From: Streptomyces fulvoviolaceus
GTDB taxonomy: Bacteria > Actinomycetota > Actinomycetes > Streptomycetales > Streptomycetaceae
NCBI RefSeq assembly: GCF_000718165.1
Contig: NZ_JOEY01000007.1
Span: forward strand, 248,001-312,000
DNA: 64,000 bases
Direction: 5' to 3'
How positions within the stretch are numbered: the stretch's first letter is position 1; each line of letters opens with the position of its first letter. Below, one piece after another: positions 50,630 through 58,819 of this stretch. The notes under the pieces were generated by a model that saw only the letters and a list, made by a program, of their open reading frames with translations, did no database searches and was not told the origin of the DNA. The translations under genes were made by a program, and so were the position numbers.

Positions 50630-51886
50630 TTGTCCTCCATACGTGTTCGGATCGGCATCCTCGGACTGACCCTGCTCGCCGGACTGGCGGCTCCCGCGAC
50701 CCCGGCGGCGGCCGAAGCCGCGCCCTCGCCCACGGTCGAGGAGCAGCGGCTCGACAAGACCGTGCCGCAGGAGATCCTCCGGCGGTCCGGGTTCGACGCC
50801 GTGCCACCCGGGTTCGTACGGGCGCTCGGCTCGGTGCGCTCCTACGCGGAGGCCCGCCGCGTCGTCGTACGGCAGGGGTCGGCGCTGTGGCGGCGGGCGG
50901 TCGACCGGGCGCAGGGGCGGGGGCCGGCCGGTGGGGACCTGAGCCGGGACGACGACCGGCCGCTGTACTGGGCGCGGCTGGGGATGACGCGGGAAGTACG
51001 GACCTGGGAACCGGAGTTCGGGCTGACCGAGGGGCAACGGGCCTCGCTGCTCGATGCGTTGGAGCGGACCTCGCGCGGGCAGACCGCCATCCGCTATCCG
51101 GCCGCCGGCAAGGGACTCAAGCGGGTGCTCGTCACCGGGTTCGACCCCTTCACGCTGGACCGGGACATCCGGATCTCCAATCCGTCCGGGGCCACCGCGC
51201 TCGCTCTCGACGGCACGGTGATCGAGACGGCGGACGGGCCCGCGCGGGTCGAGACCGTCGTCTTCCCCGTGCGCTGGCAGGACTTCACGGAGGGGACGGT
51301 GGAGCGGACGCTGCGGCCGTATCTGAAGAAGGTCGACCTCTTCACCACCGTGAGCCAGGGGCGGGTCGGGCGGTTCGACGTGGAGCGGACCAACGGGGCG
51401 TGGCGGGGCGGGTATCCGGACAACCAGAACATCGGGCTGACGGAGACCGTGCCGGTGAGCGATCCGGGCTCGCAGCCGCAGTGGACTTCGACGACCCTGC
51501 CGTACAAGGAGATTGTGGCGGCCGGCACCGGGCGGTTCCCTGTGTACGACAACACGAGCGTGACCGAGATTCCGGCGGGTGGGACGGAGCCTGTGGTGCG
51601 GGCGGACGGGCCTACGCCGGGGTCCACCGCCCGTTCGGGGGGCGGTGGGAACTATCTCTCCAACGAGATCGCCTATCGGGCCACGTTGTTGCGGGACCGG
51701 TTGGGGCTGCATGACGTGCTGCCGGGTGGGCATGTGCACACGCCGGTGCTGCAGTTCGGGGCGGGGAACACGGATCCGGCGACGGGGGTGGTGACGGATC
51801 CGGAGTTCGTGCGGAATCGGCTGGACATCATCGCTCAGGTGACGGGGATTCTGCGGGTGGCGGTTGAGGGGGCGGCCGGGGCGTAG
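50630..51886 (+). CDS. Secreted pyroglutamyl-peptidase I (C15)-like protein with Cys-to-Ser active site
   Basis: 418 residues from a TTG at 50630, the only start in this frame; its weak ribosome site GGAAGG lies about 16 bases upstream. Residues 1-30 are a signal peptide ending PAAAEA. An N-terminal domain of about 120 residues of no known family precedes a C15 fold: VTGFDPF at 168-174 (T-G-F-x-P-F), VSQGRVGRFDVERTN at 241-255 with the catalytic Glu252, NYLSNEIAYR at 341-350 where the family Cys (Y-V-C-N) is Ser344, and GGHVHTPVLQ (366-375) with His370. The rest of the C15 pocket is kept, so it may be a serine variant, a binding protein or an inactive homologue. The extracellular location is unusual for C15. 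Confidence 0.8.
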   Translation: MSSIRVRIGILGLTLLAGLAAPATPAAAEAAPSPTVEEQRLDKTVPQEILRRSGFDAVPPGFVRALGSVRSYAEARRVVVRQGSALWRRAVDRAQGRGPAGGDLSRDDDRPLYWARLGMTREVRTWEPEFGLTEGQRASLLDALERTSRGQTAIRYPAAGKGLKRVLVTGFDPFTLDRDIRISNPSGATALALDGTVIETADGPARVETVVFPVRWQDFTEGTVERTLRPYLKKVDLFTTVSQGRVGRFDVERTNGAWRGGYPDNQNIGLTETVPVSDPGSQPQWTSTTLPYKEIVAAGTGRFPVYDNTSVTEIPAGGTEPVVRADGPTPGSTARSGGGGNYLSNEIAYRATLLRDRLGLHDVLPGGHVHTPVLQFGAGNTDPATGVVTDPEFVRNRLDIIAQVTGILRVAVEGAAGA

Positions 51887-51898
51887 GGGTTCTTTTTT

Positions 51899-52079
51899 CG
51901 CCCCCGCCGCCCCTACCCGTCCCGTCCCTGGGGGCTGCCGCCCCCAGACCCCCGCTGTCGGCCCTGAAGGGGCCTCGTCCTCAAACGCCGGACGAAATCC
52001 AGCCCCTCCGGCGTTTGAGGAGCGGGGGTCCAGGGGGCAGAGCCCCCTGGGGACGGGACGGGTAGGGGCGGCGGGGGCG
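51899..52079. repeat. 181-bp palindromic dispersed repeat, family A, with perfect 29-bp terminal inverted repeats
   Basis: The first 29 bases (51899-51927, starting CGCCCCCGCCGCCCCTACCC) are the exact complement of the last 29 (52051-52079). Inside are GGGGGC/GCCCCC stems and TCCTCAAACGCCGG with its complement CCGGCGTTTGAGGA. It lies 12 bases past the C15-like stop and ends 12 bases before the stop of the convergent EI24 gene, so it acts as the shared terminator region. The size, palindromy and TIRs resemble a MITE or a REP-type element. Confidence 0.9.
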
Positions 52080-52090
52080 AACGAACCCAG

Positions 52091-52879
52091 TTACTCCCCG
52101 GACACGTCCGCGGCCTCCGCCGGCTCCTCGGTGTTCTCCTCGCCCAGCAGGTCCCGGGCCATCAGTGTCGCCCCCGCCACCGCCCCCGGCATCAGGAACA
52201 CCGCGACGAACGGGATCAGGAAGGCCACGGCCAGTGGGGTGCCGAAGCCCCAGATCAGGGTCTTGCGGGAGCGGAGGAGCGCCAGGCGGTCGTGGAGTTC
52301 GACGCCGCGGCGCTGGAGGGCGACGCCGGTGAGCTCCTCGGTGAGGAAGAAGCCGGTGACGAAGAAGCCGATCACCGGGACGGCTGTCTGGCCGAGGACC
52401 GGGATGAAGCCCAGAGCGAAGAGAAGGACGCCCCAGAGACCCGCGCGGGCAAGGACGCGGAGGCTGTCCCTCGCCGAGATCAGCAGCTCGCGCCAGAGCG
52501 GGAGGCCGGACTCGGGAGCCGTGCCGTCCGGGGAGACGTCCCGGTCGACCTTCTCGGAGAGGTTCTCGTAGAAGGGCTGGCCGAGGAGGAGGGTCACGGC
52601 CGTGAAGGTGAGGACCGACAGGAGGAGGGCGAGGGCGAACAACACCACGGTGAGGAAGCCTCGGAAGAGGCCCAGCCACGGGCTCGACCAGTCGTCGGCG
52701 AACGGCGTCGCCCAGGCCACGAAGTCCACGCCCCACAGCGCGAGGGCGACGAGCGCCGCCGCGTAGAGGACCAGGGTGATCAGACCCGGGATCAGCCCGA
52801 AGCCGTACTGCTTGCCGTGCCGGGCCACCCAGCGTTGGCCCTGCAGAAGGTAGTTGAAGCCCGCCCCGAGATCGCGCAT
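52091..52879 (-). CDS. EI24/CysZ-like membrane protein
   Basis: 262 residues, ATG start. MRDLGAGFNYLLQGQRWVARHGKQYGFGLIPGLITLVLYAAALVALAL is the usual opening of actinobacterial EI24 domain proteins; further helices include VVLFALALLLSVLTFTAVTLLLGQPFYENLSEKVDRDV, LRVLARAGLWGVLLFALGFIPVLGQTAVPVIGFFVTGFFLTEELTGVAL and WGFGTPLAVAFLIPFVAVFLMPGAVAGATLMARDLLGEE. The QPFYE and R-x-x-P-V-x-G...E-x-L motifs are family markers. CysZ homologues move sulfate; a general membrane transport role is likely. Confidence 0.88.
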   Translation of the reverse strand: MRDLGAGFNYLLQGQRWVARHGKQYGFGLIPGLITLVLYAAALVALALWGVDFVAWATPFADDWSSPWLGLFRGFLTVVLFALALLLSVLTFTAVTLLLGQPFYENLSEKVDRDVSPDGTAPESGLPLWRELLISARDSLRVLARAGLWGVLLFALGFIPVLGQTAVPVIGFFVTGFFLTEELTGVALQRRGVELHDRLALLRSRKTLIWGFGTPLAVAFLIPFVAVFLMPGAVAGATLMARDLLGEENTEEPAEAADVSGE

Positions 52880-52889
52880 GGGGTGAACT

Positions 52890-53312
52890 TTACTGACGTC
52901 GGCTCACGCACGATGACCGACCCCGGCGCCGGGGTCCGCGCCACCGGGTCCAGGCCGAGGGCCACCCGGGCGGGGGTGACGAGGGCGCCGTACTCGGTGT
53001 CGTCGAAGCCGATGACGGCGAGGTCGTCGGGGACCGCGCGGCCGAGGTCCCGAAGGGGCCGTCATGGTGCGCCGGGCGATGTCGTCGGCGTACGCGGCCA
53101 CCGCCGTCACCTCCGGGTGTGCGGGCAGGAACGCCCCCAGCGCCTCCGTGCCGGCCGCGGCACCACCAAGAGGGTGAGCGGCGGCAGGCCGCGGCCCGGC
53201 GTACGCGGTCGCGGGTGGCCGCGGAGATCGTCTGGTTCGGGTCGTCGTTCAGGACGAAGCTCACGGTGGCCCGCGACACCCCGCTCGCCGCGGCCACGTC
53301 GCTCGGCGTCAC
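52890..53312 (-). pseudogene. Decayed LacI-family regulator
   Basis: Three readable pieces in different frames show what was a LacI regulator. Near 53312-53160, VTPSDVAAASGVSRATVSFVLNDDPNQTISAATRDRVRRAA is a complete LacI helix-turn-helix. After a deletion, AGTEALGAFLPAHPEVTAVAAYADDIARRTM (about 53150-53070) is from the effector domain in another frame, and then LGRAVPDDLAVIGFDDTEYGALVTPARVALGLDPVA (about 53055-52935) from its end. Most of the core is missing. No intact regulator can be made. It may once have controlled the EI24 side or a lost sugar locus. Confidence 0.85.
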
Positions 53313-53395
53313 CCGCTTCGCCGCGCGCCGCCCGCTGGGATCCCGCCATCATCGCGGTCCGTATCACGGCGGTCCGGCTGCCGGCTCAGGCCGCC

Positions 53396-54262
53396 TCATC
53401 CCAGGGGAGTCACCGCCACCACGACCCCCGGTTCCGCCGTCGGCGACACCGCCGCCGACACCCGCACCGCCGCCGCCCTGGCCACGCGGCCCGTACGGGA
53501 GGCGGTGGCCAGGAACAACGGCTGGAGCTGCTCGAGGCCCGAGACCAGGAGTTCCTCCCCTGCGATCAGCACCGGCCGCGCCGCCTTCGCCGTCGCCGCA
53601 GCCGCCTCCGTGAGGTCGGCGAGGGGCGGGAGCGTTCCTCGTACGACGTTGGCGCCGGCGGCGGCCGCGCGTTCCGCGAGGGCCACCTGGAGAGGCATCA
53701 GGGGGGCCAGCGCGGCCGTCAGGGCGTCGGCGATGCGGCGGAGTTCGGGGGTCGAGTCGCGCAGGACGTCGGTGGCCGCCCGGATCAGGGGCGTGAGGGC
53801 GAGGAGCAGGCCGGCGAAGACGCCCGCCGCCGCGGGCAGCAGCGGTGACGTCGCCTCGACGAAGTCACCCAGCGCCGTCGCGAACTCCTCGACCGCGGGC
53901 TCCACCGCGTCCAGGACGGGCAGGAGGCTGTCGCCCAGCGCCGCGAGCAGGGCCTGTGCCGGTTCGCTGACCGGGTGGACGGCGAGCGGTGCCCCGGTCG
54001 TGCCGAGCCGGGTGAGGGTGTCGACGATCCGGTAGAACGCCTCCTGGGCCTGCGGGGACGCGCTCGCCTCGGCCAGTTCCGCGGTGGTCTCGCGCAGGAC
54101 GCGCAGCACCTCGGTGCCCGAACCGTCGCGCGGGTCGAAGGTGTTGATCGCGATCCTGGTGATGTTCCCGGCCGTGTCCAGGAGTTGGCCGGTGATGTCG
54201 GTGGTGTTCCGTGCCATGCGCAGCACGTCGTCCCTGCTGGGGAGCGAAGGGATCGTGGACAT
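53396..54262 (-). CDS. Hypothetical protein with amphipathic helices
   Basis: 288 residues from the ATG at 54262, with AAGGAGGG upstream. I recognise no family. It is Ala/Leu-rich and mostly helical, e.g. DVLRMARNTTDITGQLLDTAGNITRIAINTF, LVEATSPLLPAAAGVFAGLLLALTPLIRAATDVL and ADALTAALAPLMPLQVALAERAAAAGANVVRGTLPPLADLTEAAAATAKAAR. This fits a phasin-like or membrane-surface protein but gives no proof. Divergent from the carboxypeptidase gene. The 84 bases between its end and the LacI remains show nothing. Confidence 0.6.
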   Translation of the reverse strand: MSTIPSLPSRDDVLRMARNTTDITGQLLDTAGNITRIAINTFDPRDGSGTEVLRVLRETTAELAEASASPQAQEAFYRIVDTLTRLGTTGAPLAVHPVSEPAQALLAALGDSLLPVLDAVEPAVEEFATALGDFVEATSPLLPAAAGVFAGLLLALTPLIRAATDVLRDSTPELRRIADALTAALAPLMPLQVALAERAAAAGANVVRGTLPPLADLTEAAAATAKAARPVLIAGEELLVSGLEQLQPLFLATASRTGRVARAAAVRVSAAVSPTAEPGVVVAVTPLG

Positions 54263-54436
54263 GGGCCCTCCTTGGCTGACAACGCCTCGCACGCCGGTGT
54301 CCTCAGCATGCCCCGTCCGGCCCCCACGAGATGCGCCATCCGGGGCATCCGCGACACCAACTCCCTCTTGTTGCGGTTGAGTCGAACGGGTACACCTCGC
54401 CGTACCGATCCACAGGAAGCCCCACAGGAGGTACGC

Positions 54437-56971
54437 GTGCGCACCACGAGAACCGTTCCTGCGAGACCCGTCCTGTTCACCGCACTCGCCGTCACCACGG
54501 CGGGTGCGCTCCTGCTGACCCCCCACACGGCGAGCGCGGATCCCCAGCCCGTCACCAGGGAGGGCGCCGGCGTCGAGGCCCAGCGCGCCGCCCGGGCCCC
54601 GGAGAGCGCCGCTCAGCGAGCCCTCACCGCCGCACAGAGCACCACGGGGGCCGTGCGCGGCTACCCGCGCGAGCAGGTCCTCACCCCCGACCCGGAGAAC
54701 CCGGCCGACAAGTCCATCAAGCTCGGCCTCACCCCGTACCACGGCATCGCCCCGAAGCTGAACGCCCTGCAGCGGCTCGGCGACCGGGTGAGCGTCGAGG
54801 TCGCCGGGCAGTCGGCCGGTGGGCACCGGCTCTACCTCGTCACCGTCACCGCCCCGGAGACCGCGGGTCAGGCCCGGGCCCAGGAGCGGATGCGCGAGCT
54901 CATCGAGAACGCGCCCGCCACGGCCGCCAAGTCGCGGGAGATCAAGGCGAGTTACAAGGCGCCCGTGTTCCTCAACAACAACATCCACGGCAACGAGTGG
55001 GAGGGCACCGACGCCTCCCTGAAGCTCGTCGAGCAGCTCGCGACCGCGAAGGACCACAAGACGCGCGATCTCCTCTCCCACAGCCGCCTGTACTTCAACA
55101 TCACCGCGAACCCCGACGGCCGGATCGCCGGGACCCGCGCGAACGCCAACGGCTTCGACCTGAACCGGGACTTCGTCACCGCCTCGCAGCCCGAGGTGCG
55201 CGCGATGCGGCAGATCGAGATCGACAAGCAGCCGGCCGTCATGCTCGACCTGCACGGCTACGTCAACGGCACGCTCATCGAGCCCACCACTCCCCCGCAC
55301 GGCGAGAACTACGAGTACGACCTCTTCCTGAAGAACACCTACGCCAACGCCCTCGGCATGGAGGCCGCCGTCAACGGCCTCGGCTACACGCCCGCGCAGG
55401 ACGGCGTCGAGCCCGTGCAGATCCCCTTCCGGGACCAGGAGGAGGGCTGGGACGACTGGCCGCCGATCTTCACCCCGCAGTACGCCGCCTTCCACGGCAC
55501 GGTCGCCGCGCACACGGTGGAGATCCCGTTGCAGGTGAACAACGACGCCTACGACAGCCTGCCCGTCGAAGAGCTGCGCCGCCGGTCCGCGATCAACGTC
55601 GACGTCGCCGGTGCGGCCATCCGCGCCACGCTCAACTTCGTGCAGGAGAAGCGGACTTCGCTCGTCGCCGACCAGATCGAGGTCTTCCGGCGCGGGGCGG
55701 CAGGCGCGGCTCAGGTGCCGGTGTCCGAGGAGACGGTCCCCGGGGTTCCGGGCATCGGTCCGGAGGACGTGTACACCACCGACTTCCCCCGCGCGTACGT
55801 CATCCCGTCCGGCAGCACCGCCGCCGCCCGGCTCGTCGACCACCTCGTCGCCAACGACGTCCGGGTGGCCCGCGCGGCCCGCGACTTCCGGCTCGGCGGA
55901 CGGTCGTACGCGAAGGGCTCGTACGTCGTCGACATGCACCAGCCGAAGCGGGGGCTGGCGAACGTGCTGCTCGCCGACGGCACGGACATCAGCGACAAGG
56001 TCTCGGTGATGTACGACATCTCGGGCTGGAGCCTGGGCCGGCTGTGGGGCGCCACCGTCGAGCCGGTGACCTCCGGGAACCTGACGGGCGTCGCACTGCG
56101 GACCGTCCGGAAGGCCGCGCGTGTCGGTTACGTCGCCCCGCGCGGCGACCTGCGGCTGCGGCTCGACGACCCGCAGGAGATCGCGGCGCTCAACTCCCTC
56201 CTCCAGCACGGCGTTTCGGTACGACGGGCTGCCGACGGGAGTGCGATCGTGCCGGCGTCGGCGCGCGCCAGAGCAGCGGCCGCGGCACAGTCCTACGACG
56301 TCGTCTTCGACGCGACGAGGCTGACCGGCACGAGCGCACTGCACCGCCTCCGGGTGGCAGCCGCCGTGACGCCGGGTGAGCTGTTCGCGCTTCGCGAGAT
56401 GAACTTCGAGGTCACGCCGGTCTCGACGGCCGTCCTGAACACGGGCTCCTTCGACTGGTCGACGGTGGACGTGCTGTTCGTGTCGGCGGGGCTGGAGTAC
56501 GGCGGCCTGACCGCGGCCGCTCGCGGGGCGCTGGAGGCGTTCCTCGATGCCGGACACGGTCTCGTCGGGCGCGGTGTCGTCGGGGCGGACCTCAGCACGG
56601 CGGCCGGACTCCTGGCGGCCAAGCCCGTCGAGGGCAACGGGGACGCCAACGGCGTGGTGCGCGTGGTGAATTCGGGACCGGTCACCGCCGGTGCCCCGGA
56701 CCACGGTTTCGTGTACGCGCCCGTCTGGTTCACCGACCTCGGACCGGAGGTCCGCGTGGAGCAGTCGTACGCGACCGGCAACCCGCTCGTGTCCGGGCAC
56801 TGGCGGGCGCTCGCGGACGGCTCGGGCGGGCCCGCCGCGGCGGCCGGACAGGCCTCGGTCGTCAGTGGCCCGCAGACCGTTCTGTTCGGCACGGAGCCCC
56901 TCTTCCGGGACCACCCGAAGGGGGAATTCGCCCAGGTCGGACGGGCGTTGTTCACAGTGGTCGGCACGTGA
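54437..56971 (+). CDS. Secreted M14 zinc carboxypeptidase family protein
   Basis: 844 residues, GTG with CAGGAGGT upstream. The signal peptide covers about 1-34 (TAGALLLTPHTASA). The M14 domain (about 95-400) keeps all key residues: zinc ligands His184 and Glu187 in NIHGNEWEG, FDLNRDF (240-246, substrate-binding Asn-Arg), third zinc ligand His273 in VMLDLHGYV and catalytic Glu362 in AAHTVEIPLQ. A long C-terminal part (about 400-844) is a beta-rich accessory region of no clear family. By family it removes C-terminal residues from extracellular proteins or cell-wall peptides; HxxE spacing fits M14. It is followed 23 bases later by the esterase gene, likely co-transcribed. Confidence 0.93.
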   Translation: MRTTRTVPARPVLFTALAVTTAGALLLTPHTASADPQPVTREGAGVEAQRAARAPESAAQRALTAAQSTTGAVRGYPREQVLTPDPENPADKSIKLGLTPYHGIAPKLNALQRLGDRVSVEVAGQSAGGHRLYLVTVTAPETAGQARAQERMRELIENAPATAAKSREIKASYKAPVFLNNNIHGNEWEGTDASLKLVEQLATAKDHKTRDLLSHSRLYFNITANPDGRIAGTRANANGFDLNRDFVTASQPEVRAMRQIEIDKQPAVMLDLHGYVNGTLIEPTTPPHGENYEYDLFLKNTYANALGMEAAVNGLGYTPAQDGVEPVQIPFRDQEEGWDDWPPIFTPQYAAFHGTVAAHTVEIPLQVNNDAYDSLPVEELRRRSAINVDVAGAAIRATLNFVQEKRTSLVADQIEVFRRGAAGAAQVPVSEETVPGVPGIGPEDVYTTDFPRAYVIPSGSTAAARLVDHLVANDVRVARAARDFRLGGRSYAKGSYVVDMHQPKRGLANVLLADGTDISDKVSVMYDISGWSLGRLWGATVEPVTSGNLTGVALRTVRKAARVGYVAPRGDLRLRLDDPQEIAALNSLLQHGVSVRRAADGSAIVPASARARAAAAAQSYDVVFDATRLTGTSALHRLRVAAAVTPGELFALREMNFEVTPVSTAVLNTGSFDWSTVDVLFVSAGLEYGGLTAAARGALEAFLDAGHGLVGRGVVGADLSTAAGLLAAKPVEGNGDANGVVRVVNSGPVTAGAPDHGFVYAPVWFTDLGPEVRVEQSYATGNPLVSGHWRALADGSGGPAAAAGQASVVSGPQTVLFGTEPLFRDHPKGEFAQVGRALFTVVGT

Positions 56972-56994
56972 AGCGGTTCAGGTGAGGAGAGCGG

Positions 56995-58146
56995 ATGACG
57001 CAGGAGATCCACGGCACCGTCGCGGACGGCTTCGAGGCGGTGCGGGAGGAGTTCGCCGCGTTCGTGACGGGCGAACGGCCGGACTACGAAGGGCAGTTGT
57101 GCGCGTATGTGCACGGCCGCAGAGTCGTCGACCTGTGGGTGAGGGACGGCTCCGACGCCACCTCCCTGCACGGCGTGTTCTCGTCCACCAAGGGCGCCGC
57201 ACACCTCGTGGTCGCGCTCCTCGTCCAGGACGGCACGCTCGAACCGGACCGCAAAGTGACGTACTACTGGCCGGAGTTCGGGGCCGAGGGCAAGGGCCAG
57301 CTGACCCTGCGGGACCTGCTCGCGCACCGGGCCGGTGTGATCGGACTCGACGGGGGCTTCACCGACGACGAGCTGGCCGACGACCGTGCGATCGCCGAAC
57401 GGCTCGCGGACCAGAAGCCGTTCTGGCGACCGGGCACGGCCTTCGGCTACCACGCCCTCGTGATCGGCGCGCTGGCCGGTGAGGTCGTACGGCGGGCGAC
57501 GGGCCGTACGCTCCAGGAGGTGTACGAGGAGCGGATCCGCGCCCCGTACGGGCTGGACTTCTTCCTGGGACTGCCCGCGGCGCTGGAACCCCGTTACCGC
57601 TCGGTGCGGCCGATGACCCCGACGGACGAGCAACAGGCCCTGCTGGACTCACTGCCGAGGGGGCCGCACACGCTGGCCTCGATCGCGTTCAACACCCATG
57701 TGCCGGAGCCCGGGACGCTGGAGAGCTACGCCAACTCCCGTGCCGTACGGGCGAAGGGCCCCGCGTCGGCGGGCGGTGTGGCCGCCGCGCGCGGGCTCGC
57801 CGGGATGTACGCGGCGGCGATCAGCGAGGTGGACGGGCGTCCGCCACTGCTGAAGCCGGACACCGTCGCCGAGGTCGGCCAGATCCATTCGATCGGGTAC
57901 GACCTGGTGGCCCGGACACACAAGTCGTACGGCCTCGGCTTCCAGGCCACCGCGGACACCTGGCACCCCTTCCTGGGCGCCGGGACGTTCGGCCACAGCG
58001 GCGCGGGCGGTTCGCAGGCCTTCGCGGATCCGCGCAGCGGGCTGGCGTACGGCTACACACGCAGGCGGATGGCTTTCCCGGGAGGGGCGGCCCCTGAGAA
58101 CCAACGGCTGGTGAAGGCGGTGCACACGGCAGCACTGGCCGGCTGA
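56995..58146 (+). CDS. Serine hydrolase/esterase, beta-lactamase class C-like (family VIII)
   Basis: 383 residues, ATG after GAGGAG. FSSTKGAAHLVVALLVQDGTLEPDRKVTYYWPEF has the S-S-T-K motif (nucleophile Ser, general base Lys). PGTAFGYHALVIGALAGEVVRR has Y-H in place of Y-x-N, and HSGAGGSQAFADPRSGLAYGYTRRRM carries the HSG-like block that replaces K-T-G. LLAHRAGV and GRRVVDLWVRDG fit EstB/lipL-type esterases. No signal peptide. Broad-specificity ester hydrolysis in the cytoplasm is likely. Confidence 0.9.
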   Translation: MTQEIHGTVADGFEAVREEFAAFVTGERPDYEGQLCAYVHGRRVVDLWVRDGSDATSLHGVFSSTKGAAHLVVALLVQDGTLEPDRKVTYYWPEFGAEGKGQLTLRDLLAHRAGVIGLDGGFTDDELADDRAIAERLADQKPFWRPGTAFGYHALVIGALAGEVVRRATGRTLQEVYEERIRAPYGLDFFLGLPAALEPRYRSVRPMTPTDEQQALLDSLPRGPHTLASIAFNTHVPEPGTLESYANSRAVRAKGPASAGGVAAARGLAGMYAAAISEVDGRPPLLKPDTVAEVGQIHSIGYDLVARTHKSYGLGFQATADTWHPFLGAGTFGHSGAGGSQAFADPRSGLAYGYTRRRMAFPGGAAPENQRLVKAVHTAALAG

Positions 58147-58253
58147 ACCGACGGCGACGCGGAGACTCCGGCGAGTGCCCACCAACGTCCACTGTCCCCA
58201 GGCCACCGGCCGCGAAAGAGCCGCGCCCCGCAGGCGAAAGAGCCAAAAAGGAA

Positions 58254-58280
58254 GCCGCACCCCACGTCCAGGGGTGCGGC
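58254..58280 (-). terminator. Terminator of the ohr gene
   Basis: GCCGCACCCC (58254-58263) pairs with GGGGTGCGGC (58271-58280). Read leftward it is followed by TTCCTTTTT, a good U-tract for transcripts of the gene at 58305. Confidence 0.85.
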
Positions 58281-58304
58281 CTCCGTCAAGCGCAACGAGT
58301 GCGC

Positions 58305-58724
58305 TCAGACAAGCGTCACGGTGATGTTGCCGCTCGTCGCCTTCGAGTACGGGCAGACCTGGTGGGCCTTCTCAATCAGGGCCCTGGCGGTCTCGGCGTC
58401 GATGGCCGGGATGTGTGCCGAGATCTCGACGACGAGCCCGAAGCCGTCGCTGTTCTTGCCGATGCCGACCTTCGCGGTGACGGTCGAGCCGGAGAGATCG
58501 GCCTTCTCCTGGCGGGCGACGACGCCGAGGGCACCCTGGAAGCAGGCGCTGTAGCCGGCGGCGAACAGCTGCTCCGGGTTGGTGCCGGTGCCGCTGCCGC
58601 CCATCTCCTTGGGCGGGCTGACGACGAGGTCGAGCTTGCCGTCGTCGGTGGCGACCCGGCCGTCGCGACCGTTCTCGGCGGTGGCGACGGCGGTGTACAG
58701 GACGTCGGACTGCTGGATGGACAT
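58305..58724 (-). CDS. Organic hydroperoxide resistance protein (Ohr/OsmC)
   Basis: 139 residues. LYTAVATAENGRDGRVATDDGKLDLVVSPPKEMGGSGTGTNPEQLFAAGYSACFQGAL is the Ohr N-half with catalytic Cys61 and Arg23-type residues; HQVCPYSKATSGNITVTLV holds the second Cys124. The E-Q-L-F-A-x-G-Y-x-x-C motif separates Ohr from OsmC. It reduces lipid and organic hydroperoxides with lipoyl thiols in the cytoplasm. No OhrR gene is next to it; the MarR at 59907 is divergent from the oxidoreductase instead and might reach this gene too. Confidence 0.96.
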   Translation of the reverse strand: MSIQQSDVLYTAVATAENGRDGRVATDDGKLDLVVSPPKEMGGSGTGTNPEQLFAAGYSACFQGALGVVARQEKADLSGSTVTAKVGIGKNSDGFGLVVEISAHIPAIDAETARALIEKAHQVCPYSKATSGNITVTLV

Positions 58725-58819
58725 GCGGTGTCTTCCTCCTCGGTCCGCCGCGACTCGCGCCCACGATCGACGACGGAATTCGGAAAGAAGTTACCGCATG
58801 ACGGAAATCCAGGACAGAG

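Noticed and set aside
53396..56914. 1172-codon minus-strand frame
   Set aside because: Only its last 288 codons, from the ATG at 54262 with a perfect ribosome site, look real; the rest is antisense to the M14 carboxypeptidase.
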